Source of the DNA: Thermoplasmata archaeon
GTDB lineage: Archaea; Thermoplasmatota; B47-G6
Reading direction: 5' to 3'
Assembly (NCBI GenBank): GCA_003663585.1
Contig: QMTU01000030.1
Location: 1-7,146 of the forward strand
Length of the DNA stretch: 7,146 nucleotides
Part shown: one piece after another, positions 1 through 5,509 of the stretch
Layout: each line of letters opens with the position of its first letter
Position numbering within the stretch: the stretch's first letter is position 1
Translations under genes and position numbers: made by a program
The notes under the pieces: model-generated
What the model was told of the DNA's origin: nothing
The model's input: the letters and a program-made list of their open reading frames with translations, nothing else
Database searches by the model: none

Positions 1-268
1 ATTAGATTTCAATAAGAAAAAAGTAAACCAAATATTTCTCTCAAGAATAGAGCGGATCAAAAGTCCTGAGGAAGGATTTTTTGTTCACAAAGCACATCCT
101 GGCGACACAATCAGAGAGGGGGATGTAATAGGATATATTAACACCACTACTAATGGAGAGCTTATAGAGATAAAATCTCCTATAGATGGAGTTGTTATAT
201 CACTGAACTCATATAGATACGTATCTGAAGGAGACTCCATAGCAGGAGTTGCTAAGCTTAAGAAATAG
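1..268 (+). CDS. AstE/AspA-family deacylase (succinylglutamate desuccinylase/aspartoacylase-like), C-terminal end only
   Basis: This is the 3' end of a gene that begins left of the window; 88 codons are visible (from base 2) up to the TAG at 266-268. The visible part is a small beta-rich domain: a glycine-preceded FFVHKAHPGD segment (residues 26-35), then REGDVIGYI (38-46), then EIKSPIDGVVISL (56-68) and a final VSEGDSIAG (74-82). This pattern is typical of the C-terminal domain of the succinylglutamate desuccinylase/aspartoacylase family (PF04952), zinc enzymes that hydrolyse N-acyl amino acids and related amides. The catalytic zinc-binding half lies outside the window, so activity and substrate cannot be judged. 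A biotin/lipoyl carrier is an alternative because the fold is similar, but the MKM/DKA modification motif is absent. The next gene starts 10 bp downstream on the same strand, so the two are probably co-transcribed. Confidence 0.62.
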   Translation, partial: LDFNKKKVNQIFLSRIERIKSPEEGFFVHKAHPGDTIREGDVIGYINTTTNGELIEIKSPIDGVVISLNSYRYVSEGDSIAGVAKLKK

Positions 269-271
269 GTG
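267..271 (+). promoter_or_regulatory. Ribosome binding site deciding the start of the MetRS-beta-like gene
   Basis: AGGTG, overlapping the stop codon of the upstream gene, stands 7 bases before the ATG at 279. It supports this start over the ATG at 249, and suggests that translation of the small protein is coupled to the end of the deacylase gene. Confidence 0.6.
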
Positions 272-278
272 TTCGTTC

Positions 279-611
279 ATGACCGAGCTATATGATGTTA
301 ATGAATTTTGGAAATTTATGATTCGCGTTGGGCTAGTGGTGGAGGCTGAAAGAGTTGCTAGGACCAAAAAACTAATAAAAATGACCGTTGACTTTGGAGA
401 TGAAAGAAGAACTGTTATAACAGGTATTGCTGATCAGTACTCTCCTGAAGACCTTATAGGAAAGAGAATGATGTTTGTCACTAATCTAAAACCAAAAAAG
501 ATTGCAGGAGTTGAGAGCGAGGCTATGCTTTTAGTTGCAGAAGAGGAGAGTGGTAGGGTACACTTAATAGAAGTTCCAAAAAGTGTCCCTTTAGGCACAC
601 GGGTATACTGA
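279..611 (+). CDS. Stand-alone tRNA-binding OB-fold protein, MetRS beta subunit-like
   Basis: A 110-residue protein made almost entirely of one tRNA-binding OB fold of the MetRS C-terminal/Trbp111/CsaA type. Visible hallmarks are the first strand RVGLVVEAERV (residues 16-26), KLIKMTVDFGDE-RRTVITGIADQYSPEDLIGK (31-62, with the typical TGI-A-Y-PE-L-GK pattern), then VTNLKPKKIAGVESEAMLLVA (67-87) and the closing VPLGTRVY. In many archaea this domain is separate from the catalytic MetRS and is annotated as its beta subunit; the known role is to bind tRNA and raise aminoacylation efficiency. That this copy serves MetRS is inference. I place the start at ATG 279 rather than at an in-frame ATG at 249: an AGGTG ribosome site (267-271) lies 7 bases before 279, and the 249 start would overlap the upstream gene by 20 bp and add residues unlike the family. 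It follows the deacylase gene by 10 bp and ends 12 bp from a convergent gene. Confidence 0.85.
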   Translation: MTELYDVNEFWKFMIRVGLVVEAERVARTKKLIKMTVDFGDERRTVITGIADQYSPEDLIGKRMMFVTNLKPKKIAGVESEAMLLVAEEESGRVHLIEVPKSVPLGTRVY

Positions 612-623
612 CTCTGTAGAGCA

Positions 624-2084
624 CTATAGAACGTCCAACGTTAGAATTCTGTCCAGATACCTATTCTCATGAAGGCATGAAGGAGAGTAAGCACATCCCA
701 TGCATACCTCATCACATGAGCATCTTGATAAAAGCGTTCTTATAAGATCAGAGAGATCTCTTAGGCTGTCGTCTACAATGTCCTCGTCAACAAACAATTT
801 TCCTGGATTCTCCATGTCCTCTGCATACATGATCTCAAAGAAAGATAAAAGATTCATAAGAGCATGCGCCACAGTATGCTTATACACCTTGTCGAGGATC
901 CTTACTTTTATCGCCCTGCTTATCAGCACTGCTAGATTCCAATCCCTTTTAACGTAGGGTAATATGTAAGAGTACCTCTGTGAGTACTTTTCCGGATCCT
1001 CAAGATCAAACGAAAGAATAATCTTATGATATTCCCTTGGGATTCTGCTTAACATCTCATCTAAGTTTATAGATTTCCTTTTAGGATCTATTCGCACCTC
1101 ACTAAGCCTTGTTTTAATATCCACTTGTTTCTTCATGGGTAATATAACAACAGCCTCGCGAAACTCTTTGTCCCTCACTACAGGGACATCCGTTATTTTT
1201 TTAACTTCAATTTTGGAATTTTTCCAATCCCTAGCTATTATGTTTATTCCTTTGTATTCTCTCTTAATTTCCATTAAATAATATCTCAAAAAGGAGGCTA
1301 CGTGTGTCCCCAATACCCTATATCCAACGATCTCTAAGACACCCTCGCTGTAAGACATCAAAGGAGTTATTTCCACATCAAATGGTTTTGTAGGATCTCT
1401 TACGGGAACTTCTCGGCCCTTTACTCTTATCGTGAAAAACTTCTCTTGAAGCTCTGGAATGAGATCATGCCTTAGAAGCTCTTTAGGGGAAGGATCCCAC
1501 GTGATGATTCTAAAAAGTACCTCAGGATCCCTTGTATATGCAAGTATGTTATCCATAGGCCTATTATCCAGCAATATTATTAACTCCTGTATCTTGCCGA
1601 GAGATAAATTCCATAAGGACTCTATCAGGCTTCTTTGTCCCCACGTGTGGAGGCCAAAACGAATTACCGTTCTAGTGTTTTCACCGTACTTCACAACATT
1701 TGCCTGCACTCGTAATTTAGTTATTGCAATTTTTCCTGTAAACTCTCTTCCAAGCCTCTTTGCTACTTGGTAGGCCTTCCATGGTGTAGGAAGTGATATT
1801 AAAATATCTTCGTCTAGGTTCTCCTCAAAGTACGCTACTAAGAAGTCAAGGAACTCCTGCCAAGGATCCTCATCGTATTCAATGAATTGGACTTCATAAT
1901 CCTGCTCAAAGGGTATGACCTTGTGAGGGACATTCCTAACTCTATATGGATATATACAGGTTTTTCCTGGAATTACTTCACCAATGATCGCATCCTCTGG
2001 AAGCTCCTTGGGGATCCCATAAGGAGAGACGTTTACAGTTTTTCTCTCTGGCCTCTTAGCACCTTGAGGTCTCCATGTAATCAT
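624..2084 (-). CDS. Unknown protein with C-terminal DUF1998-like cysteine domain, no helicase
   Basis: A 486-residue protein I cannot assign to a characterised family. The last 90 residues resemble DUF1998, the zinc-binding domain found at the end of MrfA-type helicases and in DrmB of DISARM. The features are HTVAHAL at 403-409, a cysteine cluster C455-x-C457-x3-C461-x2-C464-x5-C470, then an asparagine (N474) and LDR (477-479), matching the usual C-x-C..C-x2-C...N..LDR layout. Unlike those helicases, the N-terminal 400 residues have no Walker A or DEAD/DEAH box; they are mixed alpha/beta with many charged residues and several aromatic stretches. No signal peptide or membrane segment is seen, so it is probably cytoplasmic. 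The ATG at 2084 overlaps the kptA stop codon (ATGA), and a GAGAGGG ribosome site sits inside the kptA end, so the two are almost certainly co-expressed. Function is unknown; a nucleic-acid-related role is inferred from the domain and the partner. DUF1998 assignment is moderate (about 0.55); gene reality is near certain. Confidence 0.8.
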   Translation of the reverse strand: MITWRPQGAKRPERKTVNVSPYGIPKELPEDAIIGEVIPGKTCIYPYRVRNVPHKVIPFEQDYEVQFIEYDEDPWQEFLDFLVAYFEENLDEDILISLPTPWKAYQVAKRLGREFTGKIAITKLRVQANVVKYGENTRTVIRFGLHTWGQRSLIESLWNLSLGKIQELIILLDNRPMDNILAYTRDPEVLFRIITWDPSPKELLRHDLIPELQEKFFTIRVKGREVPVRDPTKPFDVEITPLMSYSEGVLEIVGYRVLGTHVASFLRYYLMEIKREYKGINIIARDWKNSKIEVKKITDVPVVRDKEFREAVVILPMKKQVDIKTRLSEVRIDPKRKSINLDEMLSRIPREYHKIILSFDLEDPEKYSQRYSYILPYVKRDWNLAVLISRAIKVRILDKVYKHTVAHALMNLLSFFEIMYAEDMENPGKLFVDEDIVDDSLRDLSDLIRTLLSRCSCDEVCMGCAYSPSCLHENRYLDRILTLDVL

Positions 2085-2761
2085 TGTATTACCCTCTCTA
2101 TTTCAGAGGCTTTACCAAGTATATTTATGTACCTTGAAGGTATTTCTTTGGCAATACATAGATATGGAGATGCTTTTTTTATTACTACACCATCATTCAT
2201 CGCACTTTTAGCATCTATAGTTAGTATTATAGGGTCCTCCGTGTGCACCCTTCCTGCGCTTATTGCTTGCTCTAGTGTCGTTGAGAGGTGTATGAGGCTC
2301 CTTTCTGAGGGCTTTAGACCGCTTATAAGTATAATATCAACTTCCTCCTCTGTTGCAGGATAGTAAAGATACTTGTATTCACTTGCGTCAGGATAATCTG
2401 AAATATCTATTTCTATAGTGTGTCCATAAGACGCCCTTATGAGGCCTTTATCAGGATTTACATGATACCTCCCCTTAGGATCTGTAAGGGCAACTGCTAT
2501 TATGTGAGTGGGCTTTACCCACTTGAGTTTTCTTATTCTTCTTAACGCTGAGGCTAGCTCAGAGATCTTTACCCAACCGTGCTTATCCATGCTTAGGCCA
2601 AACTTCTCAGGAGAGTGTCGAAGTGCTGCAGTCATTCTTCTGCTAAGCATGTCAGCTTCCTCGCCATTCATTATATGCATACCCACCCTTTTACATTTTG
2701 GACAGCGCTCTCCTCTATAAAACCCATGATATGGGCATACTCCTATGGGCTCTAGATCCAA
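2081..2761 (-). CDS. kptA: RNA 2'-phosphotransferase Tpt1/KptA with N-terminal zinc motif
   Basis: The Tpt1/KptA family removes an internal RNA 2'-phosphate by transferring it to NAD+, giving ADP-ribose 1'',2''-cyclic phosphate and nicotinamide. This 226-residue protein shows a short N-terminal zinc motif (C9-x2-H12, C20-x2-C23). The N-lobe has LRHSPEKFGLSMDKHGWV (residues 47-64) with the catalytic R48-H49 pair, then DPKGRYHV (94-101) and LIRASYGH (107-114) carrying R109. The C-lobe has SGLKPSERSLIHLS (147-160) carrying R154 and the TIDAKSAMNDGV region (181-192). All four catalytic-type residues are therefore present. The usual LYHGT motif before the second half instead reads LYYPA (132-136), so the NAD-contacting histidine is replaced by tyrosine. 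The start is TTG at 2761, chosen because GGGGTGAG stands just before it and an in-frame TGA lies 9 bases upstream. It is first in an operon with the DUF1998-like gene (4-bp overlap). Known archaeal substrates include spliced or repaired tRNA; the substrate here is not known. Confidence 0.93.
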   Translation of the reverse strand: MDLEPIGVCPYHGFYRGERCPKCKRVGMHIMNGEEADMLSRRMTAALRHSPEKFGLSMDKHGWVKISELASALRRIRKLKWVKPTHIIAVALTDPKGRYHVNPDKGLIRASYGHTIEIDISDYPDASEYKYLYYPATEEEVDIILISGLKPSERSLIHLSTTLEQAISAGRVHTEDPIILTIDAKSAMNDGVVIKKASPYLCIAKEIPSRYINILGKASEIERVIQ

Positions 2762-2765
2762 TAGT

Positions 2766-2773
2766 TCTCACCC
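2766..2773 (-). promoter_or_regulatory. Strong ribosome binding site before the TTG start of kptA
   Basis: Read on the minus strand this is GGGGTGAG, a near-perfect match to the archaeal anti-Shine-Dalgarno, ending 4 bases before the TTG. It fixes the unusual start codon and shows that the mRNA has a leader, so kptA is not leaderless. Confidence 0.75.
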
Positions 2774-2802
2774 CTTTGAGACACTCTATGCATAGGATTT
2801 CT

Positions 2803-2812
2803 CAATTTTAAG
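2803..2812 (-). promoter_or_regulatory. Candidate TATA box for the kptA operon
   Basis: The minus strand reads CTTAAAATTG, a fair match to the archaeal TATA element. It lies about 47 bases before the TTG start, so transcription starting some 25 bases downstream would leave a leader of about 20 bases containing the ribosome site. No clear BRE was seen, so this remains tentative. Confidence 0.35.
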
Positions 2813-2978
2813 TCATGAGCGTGAGTTTACAGCAGTACGTCGTCAAGCTCTTGATATGTTTTTCACAACTTTTTCAGTTGATATTCTTTTATGCCCTCAT
2901 ATAGATTGAAACGCCCACTCCACTAAGTTTCTTTTCACGGATAATAATACGTCTATAATTAAATATTTCAAACTTTTC

Positions 2979-2997
2979 TTGAGAGTTGTGCTCTCAA
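2979..2997. repeat. Inverted repeat, 7-bp stem and 5-base loop
   Basis: TTGAGAG and CTCTCAA are perfect complements around the loop TTGTG. It sits about 50 bases downstream of the glycosyltransferase stop codon. On the minus strand no T-run follows, so it does not look like a classical terminator; it could be a 3' end-stabilising hairpin or a protein-binding site. Confidence 0.5.
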
Positions 2998-3048
2998 TTA
3001 ACTTAAGGAATAAATTTTGGATGCAAGCTTAATACTTCTTAATCGTAA

Positions 3049-4359
3049 CTACCTGTTTATATTTTCATATACAGTCATTACCCTACGAGCAATAGTTTTG
3101 GGATCTAGATTTTCCATTGCAAATTTTCTGCCATTCTCTGCAAGCTTTTTAGAGAGTTCTTTATCCTCTAGAAGCTTTAGTATAGCACTTCTAAGCTCAT
3201 CGTAGTTTTTGGGATCTACTAGTATTCCACGATTCATGTTTCCTATTACCTCCTCCATGTAGGGATTCCTCGCTCCAATCACGGGAACACAGTAGTACCA
3301 TGCCTCAACATATGCTAAGCCGAAAGTGTCTATCCTCGAAGGTAATACAAAGATATCTGATATCGCATACAGTGCACTCTTTGTTTGCTCATCAACGAAT
3401 CCCATATAATGAACAGAGACATTAGAAGGCACATTTTTTAAAATTCTATTAAGAGATTTAAGATCTTTTCTACTAGCCCTTCCAAATGATATAACTGCAA
3501 TTTTTTCATCACTTTTGACCCTTGAGAGAGCTCTTATTATCGCTAATGCTCCCTTTTCCTCACTTAGAGTCATTGTAAGAACAATACGATCAGGATTTCC
3601 TAAGCGTTCTCTTATACTTTCAAGAACTTCTGGATGAGGACTATAAAATGTAGAAAAATCTATAGGAGGAGGAATTACGTGTTGAGAGGGTACTTTCAGT
3701 CTCTTTCTTCTAAGAAGGTTTCTTATCACCTCTGCTTCCTTTTTAGTTGATGATATTAATGCAGATGCCCTGCTAAGGATCTCTAGCACCCTACTCCTCG
3801 TCATCAATAGCCTTTCGTATCGCACATAGTGATGATATATGGTCCAAACTACAAGCTTACTGTTCAGACTCTCGAGAGAGAGCTTTGCCATTTTATATGG
3901 CATGTTAAAAAGATGAGGGCTGTAGACGTGCACTATATCTGGTTTCACTCTCTCTAGGAGCTCACTAATGACAGGCGTTCTAACCCATCCAGTGTTTGTT
4001 AGATAGTAATCTGACAACTTAAGAAGGGCATTTTCTAGCCCTTTATGTGGCTCTCTCTCCAACCTAGATAAAAGCAGTAGCATCCTTTGAGAAGCTAGGG
4101 CTATGGGATTTGAGACCCATATAAAAAGATTGTTAAAGGGTACTTTATGAATCTCTAGCCCATCTACATACGTGCTTAAGTACTTTATCTTAAAGGGAAG
4201 CCTCCAGATATCCTCAGCCTTCTCAACGTTGTATGAAAGAACATTGATATCAACGTCGTCTCTGACCATACTAATACCCTTAGCTAGTGTAAAATGATGC
4301 CTCTCTGCTCCGTAAACTCTTCCTGGGGGAGTTACTGCTATAAAGTATGTGATTTTCAT
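3049..4359 (-). CDS. GT4-type glycosyltransferase (GT-B fold)
   Basis: A 436-residue protein with the layout of GT4 retaining glycosyltransferases, which move a sugar from a nucleotide-sugar donor to a lipid, glycan or small acceptor. The N-terminal half begins with a beta strand and a glycine-rich turn followed by GAERHHFTLAKGIS (residues 17-30), and continues to VKPDIVHVYSPH (138-149). The donor-binding half starts around 256 (DRIVLTMTLSEEKG) and includes YMGFVDEQTKSALYAISDIFVLPS (318-341), then DTFGLAYVEAWYYCVPVIGA (344-363) and a C-terminal helix region typical of group 1 enzymes. The usual E-x7-E motif is present as D344-x7-E352, a conservative change in the first position. No signal peptide or clear membrane segment is present, so it probably acts in the cytoplasm or at the membrane's inner face. 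The ATG at 4359 has AGAGGA about 8 bases upstream. It lies 57 bp after the DUF1177 gene and may be read with it. Donor and acceptor cannot be predicted. Confidence 0.9.
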   Translation of the reverse strand: MKITYFIAVTPPGRVYGAERHHFTLAKGISMVRDDVDINVLSYNVEKAEDIWRLPFKIKYLSTYVDGLEIHKVPFNNLFIWVSNPIALASQRMLLLLSRLEREPHKGLENALLKLSDYYLTNTGWVRTPVISELLERVKPDIVHVYSPHLFNMPYKMAKLSLESLNSKLVVWTIYHHYVRYERLLMTRSRVLEILSRASALISSTKKEAEVIRNLLRRKRLKVPSQHVIPPPIDFSTFYSPHPEVLESIRERLGNPDRIVLTMTLSEEKGALAIIRALSRVKSDEKIAVISFGRASRKDLKSLNRILKNVPSNVSVHYMGFVDEQTKSALYAISDIFVLPSRIDTFGLAYVEAWYYCVPVIGARNPYMEEVIGNMNRGILVDPKNYDELRSAILKLLEDKELSKKLAENGRKFAMENLDPKTIARRVMTVYENINR

Positions 4360-4416
4360 GAGAAATCCTCTTTAGTAACTCTGATCTAAACCAATGTGTC
4401 TAATAATGCTCTCCTG

Positions 4417-5346
4417 TTATTGTTCTCCTTTCTGAAGGACGCTCATCTTACCGTATAATCTTACAAGAAGTTTGTACTCTTCTTCATCATAGAACTGTAT
4501 TCTCCCTGACGTAAATTCCTTAGCAACCTCTATACAAAACCTAACAGCCTGTTCTATTGAGTAAACGTCTGTAGCTCCCGTTGCACATCCAGGAACCGGT
4601 ACTTCTGCCGTTAAAGCCACGCCTACTACAGGAGCACTCGTAACTGTAGCAGGTTGCATCATGCTATTAATGTGGTAAACTCCTGTACCATATGGAGTGA
4701 TATCTTGCATTGTGATGGGAACTACTGCAGGAACCTTACCTGTAACGTTTTGTAATATGTCCAAAAGGGCCTCAGGAACCTTAAGTATCCATCCTTCCTT
4801 AACTGTTGGGGTTATTGCTATTCCTTTTACGTTTATGACTCTGTTTCCTCTTGTTGTATCTATAGAAAGTATTGCGTCCATTTCAGGATCTACAAGCTCT
4901 CTAACTAATCTTGGAACACTTATTGGAGAGCCTACAAATGGTACAGGCTCGTGAGGTATTAGCTTAGCTCTCGGAGTTACATGGGTCGCTACTATAACAT
5001 CTCCCTTTAGACTTACTCCTCTCTTTTTCATCCTGATAAGTTTTAGTGCTGCAGCTAGTGCTGTTATAACGCCATCAGCATCTGACACTAATCCAGTAAA
5101 TTCAGGATACGCTCCCACACCTCCAGCCATGCCTATAATTCCAAGGGTTGGAAACTCTCCGTTGGACGCCTTTCCCTGAGTTCCCGGTATCAAAATTCTT
5201 ATAACATGTGTGGAGTTTAATTCTTCGCGTATTTCTTTAACCACAATATTTTCTGCTCCTTCTTCTGTAAAGAACTTACCTACAATTTCCCCATCAACCT
5301 TAGGGCTGTCAAGTATTTCTATTATATCTAGAACCTCTCTAAGCAA
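4417..5346 (-). CDS. DUF1177 family protein
   Basis: A 309-residue protein, about the usual length of the DUF1177 family (PF06675), whose biochemical role I do not know. The family look is strong throughout: EVLDIIEILDSPKVDGE near the start (residues 4-20), TLGIIGMAGGVGAYPEFTG (67-85), VSDADGVITALAAALKL (87-103), DVIVATHVTP...PHEPVPFVGSPI (116-142), MDAILSIDTTRGNRVIN (156-172), DITPYGTGVYHINS (215-228) and AEVPVPGCATGATD (247-260). No signal peptide or membrane span is seen. The VSDADG segment followed by a helix and a strand recalls the metal-ligand region of M20/M42 zinc hydrolases, but that is my inference. The start is TTG at 5346, chosen because GGGGGTGA lies 4 bases before it, no in-frame start precedes it closely, and the nearby ATG at 5360-5358 is in another frame. 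Bacterial relatives are often found near transport or amidohydrolase genes; here the neighbours are a glycosyltransferase and an ABC exporter, which give little guidance. Confidence 0.92.
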   Translation of the reverse strand: MLREVLDIIEILDSPKVDGEIVGKFFTEEGAENIVVKEIREELNSTHVIRILIPGTQGKASNGEFPTLGIIGMAGGVGAYPEFTGLVSDADGVITALAAALKLIRMKKRGVSLKGDVIVATHVTPRAKLIPHEPVPFVGSPISVPRLVRELVDPEMDAILSIDTTRGNRVINVKGIAITPTVKEGWILKVPEALLDILQNVTGKVPAVVPITMQDITPYGTGVYHINSMMQPATVTSAPVVGVALTAEVPVPGCATGATDVYSIEQAVRFCIEVAKEFTSGRIQFYDEEEYKLLVRLYGKMSVLQKGEQ

Positions 5347-5350
5347 GTAT

Positions 5351-5358
5351 TCACCCCC
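5351..5358 (-). promoter_or_regulatory. Strong ribosome binding site before the TTG start of the DUF1177 gene
   Basis: On the minus strand the bases before the TTG read GGGGGTGAATAC, giving a strong GGTGA match 4 bases from the start. Its G-run is half of a palindrome (see next entry), so access to it might depend on RNA folding. Confidence 0.7.
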
Positions 5359-5365
5359 ATGGGGG
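5354..5365. repeat. 12-bp GC palindrome overlapping the DUF1177 ribosome site
   Basis: CCCCCATGGGGG is a perfect palindrome in an AT-rich spacer. In the minus-strand mRNA a hairpin of four G-C pairs with a CATG loop could pair the G-run of the ribosome site. It might equally be a binding site for a dimeric regulator. Its role is unknown. Confidence 0.6.
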
Positions 5366-5409
5366 CTATATTCAGAAGATTAACAGCTAATAAAAGTAGC
5401 ATAGCATTA

Positions 5410-5426
5410 TACTTAAATAATTTTTG
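5410..5426 (-). promoter_or_regulatory. Candidate promoter of the DUF1177 gene
   Basis: The minus strand reads AAAAATTATTTAAGTAT, that is an A-rich BRE-like stretch followed by a TATTTAAG TATA-like element. It lies about 70 bases before the TTG start, so transcription could begin near 5391, leaving a leader of about 45 bases that contains the GC palindrome and the ribosome site. Confidence 0.4.
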
Positions 5427-5479
5427 GTATATGAGTGAAAGAGACCATAATAGCCTGAGATAGAAATATTGAGAATGTT

Positions 5480-5504
5480 ATGAGGAAGTTCATTATTAGC
5501 TGAA
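5480..5504 (-). repeat. 25-bp direct repeat, intergenic copy of an ABC permease segment
   Basis: These 25 bases are identical to 5742-5766 inside the permease gene and lie in the same orientation, 262 bp away, only 5 bp past the permease stop codon. Read on the minus strand in the permease's frame at the inner copy, the fragment gives QLIMNFL and then, after several changed residues, IFLSQA where the gene has LFLSGA; it stays open to a TAA at 5413-5415. It has no start of its own and looks like a gene remnant or a short duplication. Confidence 0.85.
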
Positions 5505-5509
5505 TAGGA

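Larger units (their letters stand above)
2762..3048. other. 287-bp spacer without a convincing gene
   Basis: This stretch lies between the end of the glycosyltransferase gene and the start of kptA. It is AT-rich and holds the kptA ribosome site and candidate TATA box, a 7-bp-stem inverted repeat at 2979-2997, a weaker 5-bp one at 2866-2880, and an imperfect 13-bp direct repeat (11 of 13 identical) at 2851-2863 and 2878-2890 built on TTGATAT. No tRNA, C/D box RNA with proper boxes, or ORF of useful length was found on either strand. A non-coding RNA cannot be excluded. Confidence 0.6.

Noticed and set aside
249..278. Upstream ATG for the MetRS-beta-like protein
   Set aside because: It would overlap the previous gene by 20 bp and has no ribosome site, while the ATG at 279 has AGGTG 7 bases before it.
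1887..2363. Plus-strand 158-codon open frame across the kptA/DUF1998-like junction
   Set aside because: It lies opposite two well-supported genes, has no recognisable domain and no ribosome site; it is a shadow of their codon use.
2815..2904. Plus-strand 29-codon ORF with a hydrophobic product in the kptA upstream spacer
   Set aside because: No ribosome binding site precedes its ATG, it overlaps the candidate kptA promoter region, and a short hydrophobic peptide is expected from T-rich sequence.
2899..2931. Possible CRISPR repeat (ATTGAAAC)
   Set aside because: It occurs once, without a second copy at spacer distance and without cas genes; a single 8-base match is not an array.
2979..2997. 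Intrinsic terminator after the glycosyltransferase gene
   Set aside because: The hairpin is clear but no T-run follows it on the minus strand, and archaeal terminators mainly depend on T-runs; kept only as an inverted repeat.
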